Assembly (NCBI GenBank): GCA_903844785.1 | Contig: CAIMVB010000282.1 | Location: 1-5,980, forward strand | DNA: 5,980 nucleotides | DNA from: an uncultured Rhodospirillales bacterium | GTDB taxonomy: Bacteria > Pseudomonadota > Alphaproteobacteria > Acetobacterales > Acetobacteraceae | Reading direction: 5' to 3' | Part shown: positions 1-5,980 of the stretch, in pieces | Layout of the letters: the number at the start of each line of letters is the position of its first letter | Numbering within the stretch: the stretch's first letter is position 1 | Translations under genes and position numbers: made by a program | Notes under the pieces: generated by a model | What the model saw: only the letters and a program-made list of their open reading frames with translations | The model's database searches: none | Told to the model about the DNA's origin: nothing

Positions 1-247
1 CGCCACCAGCAAGCTTAAGCGCATTGAGTGCTGCTTGAATGGCTGGCGCGTCATCGGCAAGGCCATTGCCGACGGCGCCGTAATCACGCACATGAACGGG
101 CCGATCCGCGAGCAGGCCGGATCGCAGCTGCGCGACACTCGCGCGCCGTGTGGTAAGCGTGGTGCCATTCATTTGCACGATGGGCAGGATATCTGCATCA
201 GCCGTAGCGGTGACGCTTGGAAGCGCGCTGATCTTTGTATCGGACAT
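1..247 (-). CDS. Phage tail-spike/tail-fibre protein with pectate-lyase-like beta-helix start (partial)
   Basis: Only the first 82 codons are in the window; the gene runs off the left edge. Residues 1-46 resemble the short adaptor segment common at the N-terminus of phage tail fibres (LPSV..TADADILPIVQMNG, then TTRRASVAQLR). Residues 51-82 match the opening of the pectate-lyase-3 / right-handed parallel beta-helix family, with VHVRDYGAVGNG followed by a DD-x-x-AIQAAL helix. In tail spikes this fold usually binds or cuts surface polysaccharide, so the protein probably mediates host recognition; the catalytic part is outside the window. The start was chosen because AAAGG sits 6 bases upstream of the ATG. 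It lies 86 bp downstream of the other tail-like gene on the same strand and is probably co-transcribed with it. A secreted bacterial polysaccharide lyase is less likely, since no signal peptide is present. Confidence 0.72.
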   Translation of the reverse strand, partial: MSDTKISALPSVTATADADILPIVQMNGTTLTTRRASVAQLRSGLLADRPVHVRDYGAVGNGLADDAPAIQAALNALKLAGG

Positions 248-277
248 GGATGACCTTTTTCTGGTTGCAGCCAAGCG

Positions 278-299
278 CTTCGGATCGGCTGATCCAAAG
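278..299. repeat. Small inverted repeat between the two tail genes
   Basis: GGATC (282-286) and GATCC (291-295) flank a GGCT loop. After one mismatch the stem extends by three more pairs (CTT 278-280 with AAG 297-299). There is no T tract on either side, so it is not a convincing intrinsic terminator. It may be a weak RNA hairpin in the spacer, or chance. Confidence 0.25.
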
Positions 300-333
300 T
301 GCGGCGGGCCTTGGGTTGTTGGGGAGATAAGGT

Positions 334-984
334 TCAGAACAGCAGCAATTGGCCGTCTTGTTCGAGCAGCAATACGTCCGAAGTCTCGGCCAGCAGGCGG
401 GGCGCGACGCCGATGGCGAAGGGGGGAGAGAGCGCAAAATGATTGGTATCGGCGGTATTGCGGGCCAGAAAGCTGTAGCCGCCCGCTGAGGCTTGCGCGG
501 GGAAAAGCGTGCTGGCCCTGCCATTCGCGATGGCTGCTGACTGGGTGGCAATGACTGTGCCGGCCGCATTGCGTAGCTGGAAGGTGATATTTGCAATACT
601 GCCCAGGATGGTGACGGCCACCGGAATTGAAGCGCCCGGTTCCATGGCATTGGGCAAGGGGTCGAAGATGATAGCGCGCGCTTCCGCACTGGCCGAAAGG
701 GTCAACCGGAACGGCAAATTCGCCGAACGCTGAATGCTTGGCGGTGCGCCGGTTGCGTCCAACACTGTGGCGGTACCAGTGAGATTACCGGCGCGCACCG
801 GCAGCATGGCGGTGCCATCAGCAGCCTGCACCATAATGATATCACCAATGCGCAAACGGTCTTGGGCCGATGCGAAATAGCCTGCGGCTTGTGTGGCGGC
901 GCGGGTATCTGAGGTGCGGTAATGCCAAAGGGTGAAACCATTCGCCGCGCTAAGGGGCGAAAGATCGACTGGCGTAAAGGGCAT
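334..984 (-). CDS. Phage tail-fibre-like structural protein, 216 aa
   Basis: The first 65 residues (MPFTPVDLSPLSAANGF, then LWHYRTSDTRA...AGYF, then RIGDIIMV) have the look of a module at the start of tail-associated proteins in alphaproteobacterial prophages; I recognise the style but cannot name a family. Residues about 105-192 read as one beta-sandwich, Ig-like domain: alternating hydrophobic strands, an ITFQLRNAAGTVIATQS hairpin and a tyrosine-corner-like AGGYSFLAR near 167-175. The C-terminus (VLLLEQDGQLLLF, 204-216) is a short hydrophobic repeat like those ending many phage tail proteins. No signal peptide or membrane segment is seen. The start is set at the ATG preceded by AGGAG five bases away; an in-frame TTG at 1077 would add a proline-rich, low-complexity 31 residues and is disfavoured. 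It probably helps build a tail tip or fibre together with the downstream spike gene. Confidence 0.66.
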   Translation of the reverse strand: MPFTPVDLSPLSAANGFTLWHYRTSDTRAATQAAGYFASAQDRLRIGDIIMVQAADGTAMLPVRAGNLTGTATVLDATGAPPSIQRSANLPFRLTLSASAEARAIIFDPLPNAMEPGASIPVAVTILGSIANITFQLRNAAGTVIATQSAAIANGRASTLFPAQASAGGYSFLARNTADTNHFALSPPFAIGVAPRLLAETSDVLLLEQDGQLLLF

Positions 985-989
985 GGGCG

Positions 990-994
990 CTCCT
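990..994 (-). promoter_or_regulatory. Ribosome binding site that fixes the tail-gene start
   Basis: On the minus strand this reads AGGAG, five bases before the ATG at 984. It decides between that start and the in-frame upstream TTG at 1077. The TTG has a weaker AAGGG-like site of its own. Confidence 0.6.
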
Positions 995-1056
995 GCAGCC
1001 TTGCCACGCGGCAGGGCATAGCCGGGCCGTTGGCAGGGATTAGGTTTTGACGGGGA

Positions 1057-1065
1057 GGGGGGGGG
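1057..1065. repeat. Nine-base G homopolymer in the divergent spacer
   Basis: Nine consecutive G on the plus strand (C on the minus strand), preceded by GGGGA, lie 73-81 bases upstream of the minus-strand tail gene start. Homopolymers of this length can slip during replication. Here the tract sits in the 5' leader of the tail gene, or in frame inside its disfavoured extended version. Confidence 0.6.
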
Positions 1066-1085
1066 CTTTGGGCGCAATTCGGCCC

Positions 1086-1113
1086 TTGATGTGACTGCAT
1101 GTAGGGGAATAAT
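1086..1113 (+). promoter_or_regulatory. Candidate sigma-70 promoter for the polyamine operon
   Basis: TTGATG (1086-1091) and AATAAT (1108-1113) are separated by 16 bases and resemble -35 and -10 boxes. Transcription would begin near 1120 and leave a leader of about 100 bases before the first gene. An A+T-rich stretch (1124-1155), unusual for this GC-rich DNA, follows at once and could be a regulator site. The spacing and position are reasonable, but the match is by eye only. No promoter was recognised for the divergent minus-strand genes in this 234-bp spacer. Confidence 0.3.
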
Positions 1114-1179
1114 AGCCCAGTGTCAAGGAAAAAATTCCAAAACGGTGATTTTTGTCTGGCCCATCGAAATTGCCGCTTT

Positions 1180-1210
1180 CTCCGCTACAAAGCATCCCGA
1201 GTTTGCGGAG
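1180..1210 (+). promoter_or_regulatory. Possible hairpin covering the potF ribosome binding site
   Basis: CTCCGC (1180-1185) is the exact reverse complement of GCGGAG (1205-1210), which is the Shine-Dalgarno sequence eight bases before the potF ATG. Three further A-T pairs (1189-1191 with 1202-1204) can form after a three-base bulge, leaving a ten-base loop. In RNA this would mask the ribosome binding site. The pairing is visible in the sequence; a regulatory role is inference. Confidence 0.3.
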
Positions 1211-1218
1211 CCGTCCCC

Positions 1219-2310
1219 ATGATCCGTCGTTTGATCGCGTTGTTTTGCCTTCTGCTTTTGCCTGGCCTGGCCGCGGCGCAGGAGCGTGTTGTTAATGTCT
1301 ATAACTGGTCGGATTATATCGACCCCTATGCAGTACAGCGCTTCATGCGTGAAACCGGCATTCGCGTGCGCTATGATGTCTATGACAGTCTGGAAACGCT
1401 GGAAGGCAAGCTTTCTGCCGGGCGTTCCGGTTATGACATTATTGTACCGACCAGTGAGCCGAGTTTTGCGCGGTTGCTCCGCGCCGGTGCGCTGGCGCCG
1501 CTTGATCGGGCGCGGCTGCCGAATTGGCGCAATCTTGATGCAAGGCTGATGGCGCGCGTGGCGGAGATTGATCCGGGCAATCAGCATGGTGCGATTTACT
1601 TATGGGGCACGGTGGGGCTTGGCCTTAGGCTCGATCGGATCAGGGCCATTGCGCCGGATTTGGCGCTGGATGGGCTTGATGTGCTGTTCAAGCCGGAAAA
1701 CGCGGCGCGCTTGGCGCGTTGCGGCATTATGGTGATGGATAGCGCAACCGATGTGCTGCCTTCCGCGCTGCGCTGGGCAGGGCGTGATCCGAATGCGCAT
1801 GCGCTGGAAGATTTGCGCGCCGCTGAACAGACGCTGATGGGCATTCGCCGGCATGTCCGCGCCATTATCCCGGCGGGCGCCATTCTGGATGCTTTGGCGA
1901 ATGGGGAAGCTTGCGTTGCGCTGACCTATTCCGGCGATGTCATTCAGGCGAAAGCGCGGGCGGAAGAAGCGGGGCGCGGGGTGGAGATTGGCTATGTCGC
2001 ACCACGCCAGGGGGCGCAGCTTTGGTTTGATATGCTGGCCATTCCCGCCGACGCACCGAATAAGGACGCCGCGCATGACTTCATCAATTTTCTGCTCCGG
2101 CCGGATGTGATGGCGGGCATCACCAATCACGTGCGCTATCCGAATGCCGTACCGGCATCGCTGGCCGCCGTGGATGTCGCGGTGCGAGAAGACCGCAATG
2201 TCTATCCGGATGAGGCGATGCTGGCGGCGAGTTTTGTGGCCAGCACGCCGCCGCGCGAGATTGAACGCGCGCGCAGCCGGCTATGGTCGCGCTTCAAGGC
2301 GGGCCGTTGA
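1219..2310 (+). CDS. potF: Polyamine ABC transporter periplasmic substrate-binding protein (PotF/PotD family), 363 aa
   Basis: Captures putrescine and/or spermidine in the periplasm and delivers it to the permeases encoded downstream. A Sec signal peptide is clear: MIRR, a leucine-rich core, and a likely cut after LAAA (residue 20). The mature protein opens with VVNVYNWSDYIDP (24-36), the PotF/PotD hallmark, and similarity to PotF runs to the end (YDVYDSLETLEGKL, FKPENAARLARCG, DFINFLLRPDVMAGITNH, NVYP, IERARSRLW). Pocket positions by memory alignment: W30, S31 and D32, D240, D271 and Y307 are kept; Tyr237 stands where E. coli PotF has a tryptophan, and W269-F-D271 gives a Trp-x-Asp pattern as in PotD. 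The length is normal. The start was chosen for the signal peptide and for GCGGAG eight bases upstream; an in-frame GTG at 1120 lacks both supports. It is the first gene of a four-gene operon. The family is certain; putrescine versus spermidine preference is open. Confidence 0.95.
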   Translation: MIRRLIALFCLLLLPGLAAAQERVVNVYNWSDYIDPYAVQRFMRETGIRVRYDVYDSLETLEGKLSAGRSGYDIIVPTSEPSFARLLRAGALAPLDRARLPNWRNLDARLMARVAEIDPGNQHGAIYLWGTVGLGLRLDRIRAIAPDLALDGLDVLFKPENAARLARCGIMVMDSATDVLPSALRWAGRDPNAHALEDLRAAEQTLMGIRRHVRAIIPAGAILDALANGEACVALTYSGDVIQAKARAEEAGRGVEIGYVAPRQGAQLWFDMLAIPADAPNKDAAHDFINFLLRPDVMAGITNHVRYPNAVPASLAAVDVAVREDRNVYPDEAMLAASFVASTPPREIERARSRLWSRFKAGR

Positions 2311-2314
2311 TCCG

Positions 2315-3337
2315 GTGCTGATTGCGCGCGGCATCACCAAGCGCTTCGGCGCGGTGCAGGCGCTGGCGGGGCTTGATCTGGCCATAGAGGCTGGCGAGTT
2401 TTTCGCGCTGCTTGGTGGTTCAGGTTCCGGCAAATCCACCTTGCTGCGGGTGCTGGCGGGGTTTGAAGCGCCGGATGCAGGTGTGCTGACGCTTGATGGG
2501 CAGGATTTACTGGCCATGCCGCCCTGGGCGCGGCCGATCAATATGATGTTCCAATCCTATGCGTTGCTTCCGCATATGAATGTGGCCGAGAATATCGCCT
2601 ATGGGCTGAAGCGCGCCGGTGTGGCGACGGAAGAACGCCGGCGTCGCATTGCCGAGGCGCTGGAACTTGTTGGCCTACCAGGCATGGAAAGCCGAAAGCC
2701 GCAGCAGCTTTCCGGCGGGCAGAAGCAGCGCGTGGCTTTGGCGCGCAGCCTGGTGATGCGCCCCAGGCTATTGTTGTTGGATGAACCCATGGCGGCTTTG
2801 GATGCGGGCTTGCGCGAACGCACCGGGCTGGAATTGCGCGCCTTGCAGCGCAAAACCGGCGCGGCCTTCGTCATGGTGACGCATGACCAGCAGGAAGCGC
2901 TTGCGCTGGCGGATCGTATCGCGGTGCTGGAATCCGGGCGCGTGGCACAGATTGGCCCACCGCAGGAAGTTTATGCGCGGCCCGCTACGCGTTTTGTCGC
3001 ACGGTTTCTGGGCGCGGCGAATGTGCTGGAAGGGCGGATGTGCGGCGATGTGTTCGAAGGCGCGGAAGCGGGCGTTGCCATCGCCTCTGGCCTGCCGGGG
3101 GAAACCATCGCCATTGCCCTGCGCGCGGAACATATTCGGCTGATCAGCGCTGATCAGCCGCATTGTGTGAGGGGTGTTGTGGAAGACGCAGCCTTTCGCG
3201 GCGATGATTGGCTTTTGATTATCCGCCTGCCCGGTGGTGCCAGGCTGCGCGTGGCGCATGGCGACGTACCGCCCGCGCCGGGTGATACCGTGGCGCTGGC
3301 GTGGGAGGCGGCATCTGTGGTGCCGCTTTTCGCCTGA
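2315..3337 (+). CDS. potG: Polyamine ABC transporter ATP-binding protein (PotA/PotG family), 340 aa
   Basis: Cytoplasmic ATPase that powers polyamine import by the two permeases encoded downstream. All ABC motifs are present in order: Walker A GGSGSGKST (34-42), Q-loop Gln80 in FQSYALLPH, signature LSGGQKQR (132-139), Walker B LLLLDEP (152-158), D-loop AALD (160-163) and H-loop His190 in VTHDQQEA. From about residue 230 a TOBE-type regulatory domain follows (NVLEGRM, ALRAEHIRL, then two beta-rich segments), as in the CUT1/Pot/Fbp ATPases. The length is slightly below E. coli PotG. The start is uncertain: GTG at 2315, four bases after the potF stop, gives the normal N-terminus (LIARGITKRFG), but the nearest AAGG is 15 bases away, so initiation probably depends on coupling to potF. 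The stop overlaps the next ATG by one base. A 24-bp palindrome lies in codons 275-282. Gene order favours potG over potA as the name. Confidence 0.93.
   Translation: MLIARGITKRFGAVQALAGLDLAIEAGEFFALLGGSGSGKSTLLRVLAGFEAPDAGVLTLDGQDLLAMPPWARPINMMFQSYALLPHMNVAENIAYGLKRAGVATEERRRRIAEALELVGLPGMESRKPQQLSGGQKQRVALARSLVMRPRLLLLDEPMAALDAGLRERTGLELRALQRKTGAAFVMVTHDQQEALALADRIAVLESGRVAQIGPPQEVYARPATRFVARFLGAANVLEGRMCGDVFEGAEAGVAIASGLPGETIAIALRAEHIRLISADQPHCVRGVVEDAAFRGDDWLLIIRLPGGARLRVAHGDVPPAPGDTVALAWEAASVVPLFA
3137..3160. repeat. 24-bp perfect palindrome inside potG
   Basis: The half-site CGGCTGATCAGC is followed directly by its exact reverse complement, so all 24 bases pair with no loop offset. It also holds two direct copies of CTGATCAG separated by CG. 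It fills exactly eight codons of the ATPase C-terminal domain (RLISADQP, residues 275-282). It may be a protein-binding site, a recombination or methylation target, or a coincidence of coding constraint. Confidence 0.85.
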
Positions 3338-4164
3338 TGCGGCGCGGCTTTTTGCTGGCGCCGCTGTGGCTTTGGCTGCTACTTTTTGTCGCGGCACCGG
3401 TGGCGGTGCTGGCTGTCATGGCCTTGGCCACGCCATCGGATGGCGTGCCGCCCTTCACACTCGGCTTGCGCTTCGCTGCCTTCGCGATGTTGGTGGAGGA
3501 TGGCTATTACGTCGAAGCGCTATTCAGCGCCTTGCGCCTTGCCGCAACCACGGCGGGGCTTTGCCTGTTGATCGCCTATCCCATGGCGCTTGGCATGGCC
3601 GGGGTACGGCCCCGCTGGCGTTTGCCTTTGCTGGCAATGCTCATGCTGCCTTTTTGGAGCGGGTTTTTGCTGCGCATCGGTGCCTGGATTGGCTTGCTGC
3701 GTGATGAGGGTTTGATCAACCGCCTGTTGCGTGGATTTGGGATTACGGAGGCGCCGCTCCCGCTGCTCTACACCGAAGGCGCGATGCTGGTTGGCATGGT
3801 GCATGCCTATTTGCCCTTTGCGGTGCTGCCACTTTTCACGGCGCTGGTCCGGCTTGATCCTGCCTTGTTGGAAGCGGCGGCTGATCTTGGCGCGCGGCCG
3901 GCGCGGGTTTTCTTCAGTGTTACCTTGCCGCTCACGCTGCCTGCCGCGGCGGCGGGGTTTCTGCTGGTCTTCATCCCGGCGGCGGGGGAATTCGTCATTC
4001 CCGAATTGCTCGGCCCGCCAGAAGCGCAGGTGATCGGCCGGGTGCTGTGGCAGGAATTTTTTCAAAGCCGTGATTGGCCCCTGGCGGCGGCCTTGGGGCT
4101 GGCATTGCTTGCGCTGCTGATCCTGCCCATGCGTTGGTTCCAGAAGCTGGAGGCTGAGCAATGA
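3337..4164 (+). CDS. potH: Polyamine ABC transporter permease, PotB/PotH type, 275 aa
   Basis: Inner-membrane permease, one of the two channel subunits of the importer. About six hydrophobic segments are visible: near residues 6-30 (the N-terminal anchor), 62-88, 96-120, 148-170, 200-222 and 248-264. The cytoplasmic EAA loop that docks with the ATPase lies at 179-198 (EAAADLGARPARVFFSVTLP), with the conserved EAA and Gly. The LPFWSGFLLRIGAWIGLL stretch (104-121) and the PAAGEFVIPELLG stretch (214-226) are typical of PotB/PotH. The length matches the family. The ATG overlaps the last base of the potG stop (TGATG) and has no good Shine-Dalgarno sequence, so translation is probably coupled. An in-frame start upstream at 3301 would overlap potG more and was not chosen. 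PotH rather than PotB is assigned from operon order. Confidence 0.92.
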   Translation: MRRGFLLAPLWLWLLLFVAAPVAVLAVMALATPSDGVPPFTLGLRFAAFAMLVEDGYYVEALFSALRLAATTAGLCLLIAYPMALGMAGVRPRWRLPLLAMLMLPFWSGFLLRIGAWIGLLRDEGLINRLLRGFGITEAPLPLLYTEGAMLVGMVHAYLPFAVLPLFTALVRLDPALLEAAADLGARPARVFFSVTLPLTLPAAAAGFLLVFIPAAGEFVIPELLGPPEAQVIGRVLWQEFFQSRDWPLAAALGLALLALLILPMRWFQKLEAEQ

Positions 4165-4955
4165 AGCCGGGCGGCTTTGTGCGCGCGGCGATGTGGGCGG
4201 GGTTTCTGTTCCTTTGGCTACCGATTCTGCTGCTGGTGGGTTTTGCCTTCAGCGCGGATCGCATTCCCTTCCAATGGGGCGGGTTTTCGCTGCGCTGGTT
4301 TGGCGCCCTGGCCGCGAATGAGAAATTGTTGGCCGCCGCCTGGCTTTCCCTGCGGATCGCGGCGGCTTCCGCCTGCCTGGCGGTGCTACTGGGTGGCGGG
4401 ATTGGCTTTGTGCTGGCGCGGTTTGGGCCGTTTCGCGGAAGGGCGATGTTTGGCGCCTTGGCCGGAGCGCCGCTGGTGCTGCCGGAAGTGGTGATTGGGC
4501 TGTGCCTGTTGTTGCTTTTTGTGGCGATGGAAGGGTTGATCGGCTGGCCCTCGGGGCGCGGGGCTTTCACCATTCTGCTGGCCCATGCCGGATTCGGCGC
4601 CGCCTATGTTGCTGTTTTGGTGCAGGCGCGCCTGGCGGAGGCTGAGCGCAGCCTGGAAGAAGCGGCGATGGATCTGGGCGCGACGCCCCTTGTGGCCTTT
4701 CGCAGCATCACCCTGCCCCTGATGGCGCCAGCCTTGATGGCGGGCTGGCTTTTGGCCTTCACGCTTTCGCTCGATGATGTGGTGATTGCGTCCTTCGTCT
4801 CGGGCCCGGCCGGGACCACGCTGCCGATTGCGCTGTTTTCCATGCTGCGGCTTGGGCTGACGCCCGAAGTGAATGCGCTGGCTGCGCTGGTGGTGCTGGG
4901 GGTGGGGGCGATGCTTGGTGTGGCACTTTGGCTGCTGGGCCGCCGCCGGGCATAA
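4161..4955 (+). CDS. potI: Polyamine ABC transporter permease, PotC/PotI type, 264 aa
   Basis: The second inner-membrane channel subunit, expected to pair with the permease encoded just upstream. Hydrophobic segments are seen near residues 10-30, 58-86, 95-124, 134-155, 187-210 and 236-260. The EAA loop is at 167-187 (EEAAMDLGATPLVAFRSITLP), and the following LAFTLSLDDVVIASFVSGP (198-216) is a strong PotC/PotI signature. The N-terminal WLPILLLVGFAFS and the FSLRWFGAL segment are also typical. The length is normal. The ATG overlaps the previous stop by four bases (ATGA) and has a strong GGAGG seven bases upstream, so it can initiate independently as well as by coupling. It closes the transporter operon, and together the four genes make a complete importer. 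Confidence 0.93.
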   Translation: MKPGGFVRAAMWAGFLFLWLPILLLVGFAFSADRIPFQWGGFSLRWFGALAANEKLLAAAWLSLRIAAASACLAVLLGGGIGFVLARFGPFRGRAMFGALAGAPLVLPEVVIGLCLLLLFVAMEGLIGWPSGRGAFTILLAHAGFGAAYVAVLVQARLAEAERSLEEAAMDLGATPLVAFRSITLPLMAPALMAGWLLAFTLSLDDVVIASFVSGPAGTTLPIALFSMLRLGLTPEVNALAALVVLGVGAMLGVALWLLGRRRA

Positions 4956-4988
4956 GGCGCCGCCATGATTCCGCCCTGTCTTTTACGT

Positions 4989-4994
4989 TATCAT
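4989..4994 (+). promoter_or_regulatory. Candidate -10 box for a leaderless lipoprotein transcript
   Basis: TATCAT matches the -10 consensus at five of six bases and ends six bases before the ATG at 5001, so transcription would start at or next to that ATG. No Shine-Dalgarno sequence precedes this ATG. No good -35 box is visible at the expected distance. Read-through from the transporter operon is the simpler alternative. Confidence 0.25.
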
Positions 4995-5000
4995 TTTGTC

Positions 5001-5366
5001 ATGCGCTTCTTGCCCCTTGTCCTTGCCTTGCTGCTGGCCGCCTGCGCTGAGCGCTGGGAAAAGCCCGGTACGACCGAGGCCGAATCGGACGCTGCCCAAT
5101 CCGCCTGCACGGCCCAGGCCGCTGAAAAAATTGCGCCGGCCATGGTCTGGATGCAGGTGCAGCCTGCCTATTGGGAACCCGGTGACCGCCATTGCTGGAC
5201 CGGGGCTAATGGCGCCACCTATTGCCGATCAAGCCCGCCCCGCTGGCGCCCGCCTGTTTTTGACTGGGTGGATGTGAATATCCCCGCCCGGCGAGAGGCC
5301 CGCGCCCAATGCCTGCAGGAACAGGGCTTTAGCTATCAGGGGCTGCGCCCGCTGCGGCTTTTTTAG
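5001..5366 (+). CDS. Small cysteine-rich lipoprotein of unknown function, 121 aa
   Basis: A lipoprotein signal peptide is clear: MR, a hydrophobic core, and the lipobox LAAC with the lipidated cysteine at residue 15. The mature protein of about 107 residues has cysteines at 36, 65, 75 and 104, enough for two disulfides. It is rich in Trp, Pro and Arg in the middle (VWMQVQPAYWEPGD, then PPRWRPPVFDW). The pattern WEKPGTTEAES-D-...-C near the start and CLQEQGFSYQG near the end resembles many small proteobacterial envelope lipoproteins of unknown role; no enzyme motif is seen. Start choice: ATG 5001 gives a textbook signal but has no Shine-Dalgarno sequence. An in-frame ATG at 4965, with AAGG seven bases upstream, would add 12 residues (MIPPCLLRYHFV) and put the gene nine bases after potI. 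It may be in the transporter operon or independent; a link to polyamine uptake is not shown. Confidence 0.8.
   Translation: MRFLPLVLALLLAACAERWEKPGTTEAESDAAQSACTAQAAEKIAPAMVWMQVQPAYWEPGDRHCWTGANGATYCRSSPPRWRPPVFDWVDVNIPARREARAQCLQEQGFSYQGLRPLRLF
5337..5364 (+). terminator. Weak candidate intrinsic terminator at the end of the lipoprotein gene
   Basis: A stem of GGGC/GCCC around a TGC loop, extended by CAG/CTG after a one-base bulge (5337-5354), is followed four bases later by six T (5359-5364). It overlaps the last codons and the stop of the lipoprotein gene. The bulge and the gap before the T run make it weak. Confidence 0.25.
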
Positions 5367-5432
5367 GCAGGCTGGGTTGATGCAGAGGGGGTGCGGGATT
5401 AGTTTGCCGCGTCTCCTGCAAAGGTTCCCTGA

Positions 5433-5980
<548 letters not shown>

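Noticed and set aside
985..1077. TTG-initiated N-terminal extension of the tail-fibre-like protein
   Set aside because: The 31 extra residues are proline-rich and encoded by the homopolymer region; the ATG at 984 has AGGAG at five bases and a recognisable module start.
1127..1154. GGAA/TTCC and A/T-run inverted repeats considered as a bidirectional terminator
   Set aside because: The stems are only four to five, mostly A-T, pairs, and they lie upstream of the operon rather than at a transcript end.
1120..1218. In-frame GTG at 1120 extending the potF product by 33 residues
   Set aside because: The extension has no signal-peptide character and would bury the clear Sec signal that begins at 1219, where a good Shine-Dalgarno sequence is present.
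2144..2314. Upstream ATG in the potG frame adding 57 residues
   Set aside because: The added stretch is Arg/Trp-rich out-of-frame reading of potF coding sequence and precedes the normal ABC N-terminus; the GTG at 2315 fits the family.
2768..4161. Long minus-strand open frames opposite potG and potH (2768-3397 and 3520-4161)
   Set aside because: Their products are low-complexity, Arg/Gln/Pro-rich mirror frames of well-supported plus-strand genes.

Overview
The window comes from a GC-rich (about 60%) bacterium, most likely an alphaproteobacterium. The style of the phage-type genes and of the small lipoprotein suggests the Acetobacteraceae/Rhodospirillales side. That placement is inference from protein character and codon use (GCG, GGC and CGC dominate), not from a marker gene.

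Left part (1-984, minus strand): two genes read right to left look like the end of a phage or prophage tail module. The upstream gene (334-984) encodes a 216-residue tail-fibre-like protein with a phage-type N-terminus and an Ig-like middle. The next gene (1-247, cut by the window edge) begins a tail-spike protein whose pectate-lyase-type beta-helix starts just before the edge. No integrase or attachment site is visible. A 234-bp divergent spacer (985-1218) separates this unit from the host operon and holds a G9 tract, an A+T-rich patch, a candidate promoter and a possible hairpin over a ribosome binding site.

Centre (1219-4955, plus strand): a compact four-gene polyamine ABC importer in the order of E. 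coli potFGHI: periplasmic binding protein, ATPase, two permeases. The genes are 4 bp apart, then overlap by 1 bp and by 4 bp, so they are almost certainly co-transcribed and translationally coupled. The binding protein captures putrescine or spermidine, the two permeases form the channel, and the ATPase drives import.

Right part (5001-5980, plus strand): a small cysteine-rich lipoprotein of unknown role, then the start of a class I aminotransferase of the aspartate aminotransferase type. The aminotransferase matches its family for about 143 residues. From about 5865 the sequence stops resembling the family, falls from 61% to 48% GC (my hand count of 100 bases on either side of the change) and changes codon use. 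This is either a real insertion or recombination junction or a chimeric contig end, and it is the strongest anomaly here.

I did not find a convincing new multi-gene system. The best leads are the aminotransferase junction, a 24-bp perfect palindrome inside the ATPase gene, a possible leaderless lipoprotein gene, and the phage-tail/host boundary.
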